NCBI GenBank assembly: GCA_019414345.1
Contig: DXMF01000037.1
Location: 38,582 to 102,581 of the forward strand
Reading direction: 5' to 3'
From: Collinsella sp.
Lineage (GTDB): Bacteria > Actinomycetota > Coriobacteriia > Coriobacteriales > Coriobacteriaceae
DNA: 64,000 nucleotides
The translations under genes and the position numbers were made by a program. The notes under the pieces were generated by a model. That model was not told the DNA's origin. It did no database searches and was given only the letters and a program-made list of their open reading frames with translations. Within the stretch, counting starts at the first letter, position 1. Every line of letters starts with the position of its first letter. Shown here in pieces: positions 50,842-58,758 of the stretch.

Positions 50842-51945
50842 ATGGCGACGATGAACGAAAAAGATTACTACGAGATTTTGGGTGTCTCCAAGGACGCCAC
50901 CTCGCGTGATATACAGAAGGCCTTCCAGCAAAAGGCGCGCAAGCTCCATCCTGACGTCAACAAAGAGCCGGATGCCGAGGAAAAGTTCAAAGAGGTTTCC
51001 GAGGCCTACGCTGTGCTTTCGGATGAGCAGAAGCGTGCGCGCTATGACGCCATGCGTTCGGGTAATCCCTTCGCCGGCGCTCCCACGGCTTCGCCCTATG
51101 GCGGCGGCTACGCCGGCAGCGCAGGCTATGGTAATCCCTTTGAGGGCGGCTTTCCCTTTGGTGGCGCCTGGGGTCAGCCGCGTCGCGGGCAGGCTGCCTA
51201 TAATCCCGAGAACGGCGCCAACGTGGTCGTCGATATTAAGCTCGACGCCAAGGAGGCCAAGGGCGGTGCCCGCAAGACCGTCCGCTATACGCGCTTCGAT
51301 ACCTGTGGCCACTGTGGCGGCTCGGGTTCTGTTTCGTCCGAGCATGCACATACCTGTCCGAGCTGCGGCGGTCGCGGGCACATCGACGTCGACCTGTCCT
51401 TCCTGTTCGGTGCCGGCACGTTCCAGTCGGTCTGCCCCGAGTGCGGCGGTTCCGGTAAGGTCGTTGCCGACCCCTGTCCCGATTGCGGCGGCAGCGGGCG
51501 TGTCCGTGTGACCTCCGAGCAGACGATTGAGTTTCCTGCCGGCACGCACGACGGCGACGAGGTCCGCATTGGCGGCATGGGTCACGCCGGCACCAACGGT
51601 GCCTCGGGTGGCGATCTGGTCGGCCGCGCCCATGTTGAGGCCGAGCGCCTGGAAGGCAAGGCCCGTACCGGTTTTTACCTGATGGGCATTGTGGCGCCTT
51701 TTTTGGTGCTGTCGGCCATCTCGGGTGTGTTCTCGGCCTTTGCCGTGATGTGCTTTATTCCGTTTGCCATGGGCCTGTTCATGGTGCTCTCGGACGGCGT
51801 ACTGCATCGCAGCCTGCTGTGGTGGAAGCGCGGCGCGATGCAGTTTGCCAACGGTTTTGCCAACGGATTTATGTTTGCGCTCGTGTCGGTTTGGTTTGCG
51901 AGCTGCTCGCAGCGTGCCATGCTTTCGCCTTACGGAATGCAATAA
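50842..51945 (+). CDS. DnaJ-like co-chaperone with C-terminal membrane helices
   Basis: The J domain (KDYYEILGVSKDATSRDIQKA; HPD in KLHPDVNKE), a Gly/Phe-rich linker and four CxxCxGxG zinc-finger repeats (CGHCGGSG, CPSCGGRG, CPECGGSG, CPDCGGSG) are all present. The normal C-terminal substrate domain breaks off after about residue 270 and is replaced by three hydrophobic segments (about 276-294, 296-314, 337-355). It should stimulate DnaK ATPase but at the membrane. ATG 50842 has AGGAGG upstream. 367 residues. A complete DnaJ is encoded next. Confidence 0.9.
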   Translation: MATMNEKDYYEILGVSKDATSRDIQKAFQQKARKLHPDVNKEPDAEEKFKEVSEAYAVLSDEQKRARYDAMRSGNPFAGAPTASPYGGGYAGSAGYGNPFEGGFPFGGAWGQPRRGQAAYNPENGANVVVDIKLDAKEAKGGARKTVRYTRFDTCGHCGGSGSVSSEHAHTCPSCGGRGHIDVDLSFLFGAGTFQSVCPECGGSGKVVADPCPDCGGSGRVRVTSEQTIEFPAGTHDGDEVRIGGMGHAGTNGASGGDLVGRAHVEAERLEGKARTGFYLMGIVAPFLVLSAISGVFSAFAVMCFIPFAMGLFMVLSDGVLHRSLLWWKRGAMQFANGFANGFMFALVSVWFASCSQRAMLSPYGMQ

Positions 51946-52026
51946 CATCAACCCCTCTGTTTGCGGCCGGCCCAGCTTGGGTATAGGACGCACTGTGACA
52001 ATAACGAAAGTCGGAAGGATTCGGTC

Positions 52027-53175
52027 GTGTCGGAAAATAGGGATTACTACGAGGTACTTGGCGTCGACAAGGATGCCGACGCGCGGACGATTAAGCGCGC
52101 GTTTCTAAAGAAGGCCCGTACCGTACACCCGGACGTTTCGGACGACCCCGAGGCCGAGGCCAAGTTCAAAGAGCTCAACGAGGCTTATTCCGTTCTTTCC
52201 GACGAGCAGAAGCGTGCTAACTACGACCGTTACGGCACTGCCGACGGCCCTGGTGGTTCGGGCTACGTCGACATTAACGATATCTTTGGCGGCATGGGTA
52301 TGGATGACCTGTTCTCGTCGTTCTTTGGCGGCGGTGCCGGCGGTGGCGCCCGAAATCGCCGTGAGCGTCGTCGCGGCCGCGACATGGCTATCTCCCTTTC
52401 GGTTACCCTTGAGGAGGCGGCGCTCGGGTGCAAAAAGACGATCAGCTATGACCGCCTTGCTCCCTGCGAGGATTGCAACGGCACCGGTAGGGCCGAGGGT
52501 GCACAGGAAAAGCAGTGCAGCCGTTGCCACGGCACGGGCTATGTCACGACGGTCCAGCGTTCGTTCCTGGGCCAGGTTCAGTCCTCTTCGCCCTGTCCCG
52601 ACTGCCACGGCGAAGGCACGGTCATCGACCATCCCTGCGAGACCTGTGATGGCCAGGGCCGCACGCCTTCGCACGAAAAGATTGACATCGATATTCCCGC
52701 CGGCGTTTCGACCGGTCGCCAGCTGCGCGTGAGCGGTTTTGGCGAGGCCGGCCTTCGCGGCGAGCCCTCGGGTGACCTGATCGTCAACGTGCGCGTCGCC
52801 GACCACGAGCGTTTTAAGCGCAACGGCGACGACCTGTACCTCGTGAGCGATATCTCGATTGCGCAGGCTGCGCTCGGATGCGAGATCGAGGTCGAGGGCA
52901 TTATGCCTGACGAGGTCGTCAAGGTGTGCGTCCCCGCTGGCGCCCAGTACGGCGACACCGTGAGCGTCAACAATTACGGCATGCCGCGTATCGGCGGTGG
53001 CGGTTCGCGCGGTCGTCTGATCGTGCAGCTGCGTGTGGTCGTCCCCACGAACCTTTCCAATAAGCAGCGCGAGCTGCTTCGCGCCTTTGCCGACGAGATG
53101 GGCGATGACGTCGCATCCGGTAAGAAGTCGGTGACCGACCGTATCAAGAGTGCCCTCGACGACATCCTCGATTAA
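52027..53175 (+). CDS. dnaJ: Chaperone protein DnaJ
   Basis: A complete type I DnaJ: J domain with HPD (TVHPDVSDD), a Gly-rich linker (FGGGAGGGARN), four zinc-finger repeats (CEDCNGTG, CSRCHGTG, CPDCHGEG, CETCDGQG) and the C-terminal barrels ending in a helical dimer tail. It delivers substrates to DnaK. GTG 52027 has GGAAGGA upstream. 382 residues. The window contains no hrcA, grpE or dnaK, so the heat-shock operon is elsewhere or split. Confidence 0.96.
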   Translation: MSENRDYYEVLGVDKDADARTIKRAFLKKARTVHPDVSDDPEAEAKFKELNEAYSVLSDEQKRANYDRYGTADGPGGSGYVDINDIFGGMGMDDLFSSFFGGGAGGGARNRRERRRGRDMAISLSVTLEEAALGCKKTISYDRLAPCEDCNGTGRAEGAQEKQCSRCHGTGYVTTVQRSFLGQVQSSSPCPDCHGEGTVIDHPCETCDGQGRTPSHEKIDIDIPAGVSTGRQLRVSGFGEAGLRGEPSGDLIVNVRVADHERFKRNGDDLYLVSDISIAQAALGCEIEVEGIMPDEVVKVCVPAGAQYGDTVSVNNYGMPRIGGGGSRGRLIVQLRVVVPTNLSNKQRELLRAFADEMGDDVASGKKSVTDRIKSALDDILD

Positions 53176-53184
53176 GGAGCCCGC

Positions 53185-54477
53185 GTGCTCGCACCTCATA
53201 TCTCTGTCGTCAACCTCGGCTGCCGTGTCAACCGGGTTGAGTCCGACCGTATCACTGCCGATCTAATGCGCCTGGGCTTTGCGATGGTGGAGCCTCAGGA
53301 TGCTGAGCTGATCGTCATTAACACCTGTGCCGTTACGGGCGAGGCCGAGGCCAAGACCCGTAAGGCCGTTCGCCATGCGCTGGCCTATCCAAATGAGCCC
53401 TATGTGGTCGTGACCGGATGCGTGGTCAATCTGCATCCCGAGGAGCTGCTGGAGCTTTCGGACCGCGTGATCGCCGAGCCGTCCAAGATCGATGTCGCCG
53501 AACGCGTCTGCGAGGTGCTGGGCGTTGAGTCCGATAACGTTCCCGCCTGCAGCGACGGCGAGGTTGTCGACGCACTCGGTCGCTCGCGTCTGGGCGTGAA
53601 GATCCAGGACGGCTGCAACCATCGTTGCACCTATTGCATCGTGTGGAAGGCCCGCGGCCCCGAGCGCTCCGTGCCGGTCGAGTCCGTGCTCGAGCAGGTT
53701 CGCGAGGCTCAGGTGGCCGGCGTGCCCGAGGTGGTGCTGACGGGTGTGAACCTTGGCGCCTACGATGGCAAGAGCGCGACTGACGAACACGTCGAGATTG
53801 ATGAGCTTCTCGAGGCGATCATGGAGCGCACGTCCATTCCGCATGTGCGCATTTCCTCGGTCGAGCCCATGGATATCTCCGAGTCCCTGCTTAAGGTCAT
53901 GGCGCGCTATCCGCAGCGCATCGCTCCGTTTTTGCACCTGCCCGTGCAGTCCGGCTGCACAAGGACACTGCATCGCATGGGCCGTCCCTATAGCGCCGAG
54001 GCCTTTGAGGAGACGGTGCGCATGATTCGCACCAACTTGCCCCAGGTGTCTCTTTCGTGCGATGTCATCGTCGGTTTTCCCGGTGAGACGGACGAGGAGT
54101 TTGAGGAGTCGCTGGCTCTGTGCCGCCGCGTGGGCTTTTCGCGTATGCATGTGTTCCGCTACAGCAAGCGTCCTGGTACCCTTGCAGCCGATATGCCCGA
54201 CCAGGTGCCGCCCGAGGTTATGGCCGAGCGTAGCCGCCGCATGAGGGCCGCGGCGCAGGAACTCGCCATTGCCGACGCTCGCCGTCGCGTGGGAACCGTC
54301 GAGCGTGCCGTGCTTGAGTATGGCGACAACCTGACGCTCGGTTCGTTCCATCATGCCCGTCTTGACGATACCTGTGGACTCACAGCCCCGTGCCTGCTCG
54401 ATGTTGCTATCATCGGAGTCGATGATTCCGGCTTGGTCCATGCACGCAGGGAGGTTCATGGAAGCCTCGAAGATTAG
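53185..54477 (+). CDS. mtaB: tRNA t6A37 methylthiotransferase MtaB
   Basis: N-terminal cluster Cys lie in NLGCRVNRVESD, INTCAVTGEAE and VTGCVVNLHPEE; the radical-SAM CxxxCxxC is in QDGCNHRCTYCIVWKARG; a TRAM domain ends the protein. The CRVNRVES variant and overall size (430) favour MtaB over MiaB or RimO. It converts t6A37 to ms2t6A37. GTG 53185. It overlaps phoH by 20 bases. Confidence 0.92.
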   Translation: MLAPHISVVNLGCRVNRVESDRITADLMRLGFAMVEPQDAELIVINTCAVTGEAEAKTRKAVRHALAYPNEPYVVVTGCVVNLHPEELLELSDRVIAEPSKIDVAERVCEVLGVESDNVPACSDGEVVDALGRSRLGVKIQDGCNHRCTYCIVWKARGPERSVPVESVLEQVREAQVAGVPEVVLTGVNLGAYDGKSATDEHVEIDELLEAIMERTSIPHVRISSVEPMDISESLLKVMARYPQRIAPFLHLPVQSGCTRTLHRMGRPYSAEAFEETVRMIRTNLPQVSLSCDVIVGFPGETDEEFEESLALCRRVGFSRMHVFRYSKRPGTLAADMPDQVPPEVMAERSRRMRAAAQELAIADARRRVGTVERAVLEYGDNLTLGSFHHARLDDTCGLTAPCLLDVAIIGVDDSGLVHARREVHGSLED

Positions 54478-55444
54478 ACTTACCGTTCCCGAGGGAATTG
54501 ATCCCTCGCGCGTTTTGGGTGCCGGCGACGGCGTCCTTCGTGCGCTGGAGAGCTTGGTTCGCGCCCACGTGGTCGCCCGTGGCGACAGCATCGCCGTGAG
54601 CGGTGACCCGGACGAGGTCGAGCTCGTGGCGCGCTTTTTCGAGCATGCTTTTCGTGAGGCGGCCGCCGGACGCACGCTGTCTGCCGACGATGTCTCTCGT
54701 TGCTTGGCCATCTTGCGCGACGGTGAGCACGAGGCTACGTCGCTTCGCGATGATGTGCTGCTTTCGTATCGCGGTCGTGTCATTCGTCCCAAGACGCTCG
54801 GCCAAAAGCGCTATGTGGATGCCATCCGCTCGCATACCATCACGTTTGGCCTGGGTCCTGCCGGTACCGGTAAGACCTATCTGGCCATGGCGCTCGCCGT
54901 CGCCGCGCTCAAGCGTCACGAGGTGGGCCGTCTGATCTTGACGCGTCCGGTTGTCGAGGCTGGGGAGAACCTGGGCTTTTTGCCCGGTACCCTCGAGGAA
55001 AAGATCGATCCCTACATGCGTCCGCTCTACGACGCCCTTTTTGACATGATTGATCGCGAGCGCACCGATGAGCTTATGGAGCGCGGCGTGATCGAGATCG
55101 CCCCACTTGCCTACATGCGCGGCCGCACGCTGAGCGATGCCTTCGTGGTGCTCGACGAGGCGCAAAATACCACGCCCGAGCAGATGAAGATGTTCCTGAC
55201 GCGCCTGGGCTTTAACTCCAAGTTTGTGATTACCGGCGACCTGAGTCAGCGCGACCTGGTGGGTCGTCGCGGCGGTCTTGCCGACGTCGAGCAGATTTTA
55301 GGCCGTGTCGACGATGTCGCATTTTCTCACCTCGAGCGTGCCGACGTGGTGCGCCATGCCTTGGTGGGGCGTATCGTCGAGGCGTACGATGCTTATGATG
55401 ATGTGCGCGAGAAACGCGTGCACGACCGAAAGGAGTCCCGTTGA
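54458..55444 (+). CDS. phoH: PhoH-family ATPase (PhoL/YbeZ type)
   Basis: The P-loop ATPase core starts with TLGQKRYVDAIRSHTITFGLGPAGTGKTYLAMALAV (Walker A about residue 133), followed by RPVVEAGENLGFLPGTLEEKI, DAFVVLDEAQNTTPEQMKMFLTR and VITGDLSQRDL. The neighbours ybeY and era support a role in rRNA maturation or RNA quality control, as for YbeZ. ATG 54458 with GGGAGG upstream lies inside the mtaB end. 328 residues. Confidence 0.93.
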   Translation: MEASKIRLTVPEGIDPSRVLGAGDGVLRALESLVRAHVVARGDSIAVSGDPDEVELVARFFEHAFREAAAGRTLSADDVSRCLAILRDGEHEATSLRDDVLLSYRGRVIRPKTLGQKRYVDAIRSHTITFGLGPAGTGKTYLAMALAVAALKRHEVGRLILTRPVVEAGENLGFLPGTLEEKIDPYMRPLYDALFDMIDRERTDELMERGVIEIAPLAYMRGRTLSDAFVVLDEAQNTTPEQMKMFLTRLGFNSKFVITGDLSQRDLVGRRGGLADVEQILGRVDDVAFSHLERADVVRHALVGRIVEAYDAYDDVREKRVHDRKESR

Positions 55445-55950
55445 GTGTATTGATCAGCAACGATGCCGAGCTCGATACGCTGCTCGACGCGCAGGAGGTA
55501 GAGCACATCTGCGAGGTCGTGCTTGCCGCCGAGGGCGTTGAGCGTGAAGTCGAGATTTCCCTTTCATATGTCGATGAGGACGAGATGCACGAGCTCAACC
55601 ACGAGTGGCGCGGTATCGACCGCACCACCGATGTCCTCTCGTTTGAATGCGACTCGGCCTTTGACGAGGATATTCCCGCCGACGAGACGCTCGAGCTCGG
55701 CGATATCATCTTGGCCCCGCAGGTCATTGCCCGTCAGGCCCCCGGCTTTGGCAATAGCCCTGCCGACGAGTGCCGTCTGATGCTTGTTCATGGCATGCTG
55801 CACCTGCTGGGGTATGACCATATTGAGGACGACGAGGCCGAGGTCATGGAGGCCCGCGAGGACGCCATCCTGCGCGATCTGGCGCTTGAGCGCGGTGAGG
55901 ACCCCAAGCTGGTCCACGTCGGCCCCATCGCCAACCACGCCCACGACTAG
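55441..55950 (+). CDS. ybeY: Endoribonuclease YbeY
   Basis: LMLVHGMLHLLGYDHIED is the H-x3-H-x5-H zinc motif; LNHEWRGIDRTTDVLSFE is the other conserved block. YbeY takes part in 16S rRNA 3' maturation and ribosome quality control. The start is TTG 55441, overlapping the phoH stop (TTGA), with AAAGGAG upstream. 169 residues. Confidence 0.94.
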   Translation: MSVLISNDAELDTLLDAQEVEHICEVVLAAEGVEREVEISLSYVDEDEMHELNHEWRGIDRTTDVLSFECDSAFDEDIPADETLELGDIILAPQVIARQAPGFGNSPADECRLMLVHGMLHLLGYDHIEDDEAEVMEAREDAILRDLALERGEDPKLVHVGPIANHAHD

Positions 55951-55959
55951 GAGCCGTCT

Positions 55960-56337
55960 ATGATTCCCGGATCGAACAAGGACCATCCGTCCTTCTTAAA
56001 GTCGTTCTCCTACGCTATGGAGGGCTTCGTCACCGCCGTTAAAACCGAGCGTAACATTAAGGTCATGCTCGTGGCGGGCGTGTGCACCGTCATTGCCGGC
56101 TGCATCGTGGGGCTCGACATTGCCGAGTGGGCCACGGTTATCATCTGCTGTGGCCTGGTGATTCACGGCGAGCTGTGCAACACCGCCATGGAGGCGATCG
56201 TCGACCTGGCGACTCAGGAGCTCCATCCGTTGGCAAAGCGTGCGAAGGATATCGCCGCCGCCTCCGTATACGTACTTTCCATCACCGCCGCGATTGTGGG
56301 CTTGCTGGTATTTGCCCACGCACTCGACTTTATTTAG
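55960..56337 (+). CDS. dgkA: Diacylglycerol/undecaprenol kinase DgkA
   Basis: The 125-residue protein has three membrane helices and the conserved HGELCNTAMEAIVDLATQELHPLAKRAKDIAAASVYV region of prokaryotic DgkA. In gram-positive bacteria these small kinases usually phosphorylate undecaprenol, which would fit with uppS in this window. Substrate choice cannot be settled from sequence. Confidence 0.9.
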   Translation: MIPGSNKDHPSFLKSFSYAMEGFVTAVKTERNIKVMLVAGVCTVIAGCIVGLDIAEWATVIICCGLVIHGELCNTAMEAIVDLATQELHPLAKRAKDIAAASVYVLSITAAIVGLLVFAHALDFI

Positions 56338-56349
56338 AAAGGGATTTCC

Positions 56350-57426
56350 ATGTCCGACACTATGCTGCCTATCGATGAAACTCTGGATGACGAGTCCCTG
56401 GATGCGGTGGATACCGAAGCGGCCGAGGCATACGAGGAGATCGAGGAGTTAGACCCGTTTGAGGGCATGAGCGACGAGGAACTCGACGCCCTGTGCGACG
56501 AGGACGATAGCCTCGTGGGCTTTGGCGACGTTGAGCCCGGTTTCCGCAGCGGCTTCGTGGCGCTTGTCGGCCGCCCCAACGCCGGCAAGTCCACGCTGCT
56601 CAACGCCTGCTATGGCAAAAAGGTCGCCATCACCTCGCCGGTGGCCCAGACGACCCGCCGCCGCATGCGCGCCGTCGTCAACCGTCCCGGCTACCAGCTG
56701 GTCTTTGTCGATACCCCGGGTATTCACAAGCCCAAGGACGGCCTTGGGTCCGAGCTCAACAAGAGCGCGCTGTTCGAGCTGAACGATGTCGATGTCGTCG
56801 CGTTTTTGATTGATGCCACCAAGCCGATCGGCAGGGGAGACGCCTGGGTTGCCGATCGCGTCAAGAGCGCCCGTTCCAAGAAAGTCTTGGTGCTCACCAA
56901 GGCCGATGAGGCTGATCCCGCACAGGTCATGGAGCAGCTAAAGGCCGCCCACGAGCTCATGGACTATGACGATGAGATCGTGACGTCGTCGGTCAAGAAC
57001 TTCAACGTCGACGCCTTCATCGAGACCGTTGCGCACTTTTTGCCCGAGGGCCCGCGTTGGTTTCCCGAGGACATGGGTACCGACGCTTCCGATGAGACGC
57101 TCGTTGCCGAGTTTGTGCGCGAGAAGGTCTTGCGCCGCACCCGTGATGAGATCCCGCACTCCGTTGGCGTGATCTGCGATGCGCTCGAGCAGACCAAGAA
57201 GGTGCTGCGCGTGCACGCCACCATTTACGTCGAGCGTGAGGGCCAAAAGGGCATCATCATCGGCAAGGGCGGCGAGATGATCAAGCATATCGGTATCGAC
57301 GCCCGCCGCGATCTCGAGCGCATTTTTGGCACGCAGGTCTTTTTGGAGCTGGACGTGAAGGTCAAGGCCGGTTGGCGCGACGACGAGGCCCAGATTCGCC
57401 GCTTCGGCTACAACGCCGAGGACTAA
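56350..57426 (+). CDS. era: GTPase Era with acidic N-terminal extension
   Basis: GFVALVGRPNAGKSTLLNACYGKKVAITSPVAQTTRRRMRAV, DTPGIHKP and LTKADE are GTPase motifs; the C-terminal KH domain has EREGQKGIIIGKGGEMIKHIGIDARRDLERIFG. Era binds the 3' end of 16S rRNA. Before the GTPase domain there are about 58 residues rich in Asp and Glu, which raises the length to 358 compared with about 300. ATG 56350 has AAAGGGA upstream, so the extension is probably real. Confidence 0.95.
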   Translation: MSDTMLPIDETLDDESLDAVDTEAAEAYEEIEELDPFEGMSDEELDALCDEDDSLVGFGDVEPGFRSGFVALVGRPNAGKSTLLNACYGKKVAITSPVAQTTRRRMRAVVNRPGYQLVFVDTPGIHKPKDGLGSELNKSALFELNDVDVVAFLIDATKPIGRGDAWVADRVKSARSKKVLVLTKADEADPAQVMEQLKAAHELMDYDDEIVTSSVKNFNVDAFIETVAHFLPEGPRWFPEDMGTDASDETLVAEFVREKVLRRTRDEIPHSVGVICDALEQTKKVLRVHATIYVEREGQKGIIIGKGGEMIKHIGIDARRDLERIFGTQVFLELDVKVKAGWRDDEAQIRRFGYNAED

Positions 57427-57441
57427 GGACGCGCGGCGCGC

Positions 57442-58191
57442 ATGGCAGGCTCCCGGACATATCGCACGAAGGTGCTCGTCCTCGATAAGACGAAGCTCAA
57501 AGAGACGGACCTGATCTTGACGATGCTTGACGAGCGGGGTCGGCAGGTTCGCGCCGTGGCAAAGGGCGCCCGCAAACCCGGTGGGCGCCTTGCTGCGCGC
57601 TGCGAGCTGTTCTGCACCGTCGATATGCTGCTCGCGCATGGACGGTCGCTCGACGTGGTTTCCCAGGCCGAGCTTATGGAGGCGCCGCTCGGCGCTGCGC
57701 CCGATTACGAGACGACCTGTGCCGCAAGCGCGATCGCCGAGGTCGCGCGCGTGTGCTCGTTTGAGGACGCCGAGGATCCATTTACCTTTGCCATCACGCA
57801 GCGAGCGCTTGCCCTGGTGGGCAGCGGGCTCGACACGGCGCATATGGATCTACTTGTGGCGGCATATGTCTTTAAGCTGCTGTCGCACGTTGGCTATCGA
57901 CCCGATTTTTCGGCCTGCGTGCTGTGCGGAGACCCCATGCTGTCGTATTTTTCGCCCCGGGCGGGCGGGCTCATGTGCGGGTCGTGCGCGTCGAGCGTTC
58001 CGGGTGCCGAGCTGGTGTCGACCGGTGAGGTCGCGTGGCTGCGCGCCCTCATGTCCATGACCTTCGATGCACTCATGGCCGAGAGGATCGATCCCCATAC
58101 CGCTGCCTTTTTATTGGGGCTTTCGCATGTTTGGGCTGCGACGCACACCGATCAGCGCCTCCGTGCGATGGAATTCATGTTGGGTCGGTGA
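57442..58191 (+). CDS. recO: DNA repair protein RecO
   Basis: TYRTKVLVLDKTKLKETDLILTMLDERGRQVRAVAKGARKPGGRL is the RecO OB-fold start; a zinc site is visible as CVLCGDP...GGLMCGSCA. RecO loads RecA with RecR. 249 residues. It follows era closely (15 bases), a common order. Confidence 0.93.
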   Translation: MAGSRTYRTKVLVLDKTKLKETDLILTMLDERGRQVRAVAKGARKPGGRLAARCELFCTVDMLLAHGRSLDVVSQAELMEAPLGAAPDYETTCAASAIAEVARVCSFEDAEDPFTFAITQRALALVGSGLDTAHMDLLVAAYVFKLLSHVGYRPDFSACVLCGDPMLSYFSPRAGGLMCGSCASSVPGAELVSTGEVAWLRALMSMTFDALMAERIDPHTAAFLLGLSHVWAATHTDQRLRAMEFMLGR

Positions 58192-58287
58192 TGATGCGCA
58201 GGCGCGGGCCGCTTGTGGTAACATACCGACCTGTTGGTACCTCGACCTTGGATGCTCGCTCCACCGGCGGCTTCCCAGTCCGAGGCG

Positions 58288-58309
58288 TATAATGTCGCCC
58301 GCGGGCGAC
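58288..58309 (+). promoter_or_regulatory. rpsO -10 box and leader palindrome
   Basis: TATAAT (58288-58293) is directly followed by the 16-bp palindrome GTCGCCCGCGGGCGAC (58294-58309), about 20 bases before the rpsO start. It could be an S15 autoregulatory site, or chance. Confidence 0.45.
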
Positions 58310-58329
58310 AAGAAACGAAAGGTGAAACA

Positions 58330-58608
58330 ATGACTGTTTCCAAAGAGCGCAAGGCTGAGCTGACTGCGCAGTTCGGTAACACCCCGGTCGACACCGGCAA
58401 CCCCAAGGTTCAGGTCGCCATCCTGTCCGAGCGCATCAAGGAGCTGACCGAGCACATGAAGTCCCACCAGAAGGACTTCCACACCCGTCGTGGCCTGCTC
58501 ATGCTCGTCGGCCGCCGTCGTCGTCTTCTCTCCTACATCAAGAAGAACGACATCGTCGAGTACCGTGAGCTCATCAAGGCTCTGGGCATTCGCGACAACA
58601 TCCAGTAA
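58330..58608 (+). CDS. rpsO: 30S ribosomal protein S15
   Basis: AQFGNTPVDTGNPKVQVAILSERIKELTEHMKSHQKDFHTRRGLLMLVGRRRRLLSYIKK is S15. It nucleates the 30S platform and often represses its own mRNA. ATG 58330 has AAAGGTG upstream. 92 residues. rpsO-pnp adjacency is conserved. Confidence 0.97.
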   Translation: MTVSKERKAELTAQFGNTPVDTGNPKVQVAILSERIKELTEHMKSHQKDFHTRRGLLMLVGRRRRLLSYIKKNDIVEYRELIKALGIRDNIQ

Positions 58609-58624
58609 GGATTTGTACATGCTA

Positions 58625-58655
58625 AGAGCGTCCTGCGCAGCGGGGCGCTCTTTTT
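58625..58655 (+). terminator. Intrinsic terminator after rpsO
   Basis: A 9-bp stem with one wobble (58625-58633 with 58643-58651) ending in five T. Confidence 0.8.
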
Positions 58656-58722
58656 GTGTAAGGGCGTGAATAATCACGCTCTGAAGCGTGGCGGGGGCAG
58701 GGGGCCCGCGTCACATGAGAAG

Positions 58723-58745
58723 CCCGCAGGCAAGGGGCCTGTGGG
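58723..58745 (+). promoter_or_regulatory. Hairpin just before the pnp ribosome-binding site
   Basis: CCCGCAGGC (58723-58731) pairs with GCCTGTGGG (58737-58745) with a five-base loop, ending four bases before GGAG. The pnp leaders of other bacteria hold a hairpin cut by RNase III for autoregulation, so this may serve the same purpose. Confidence 0.45.
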
Positions 58746-58758
58746 GTAAAGGAGAACA

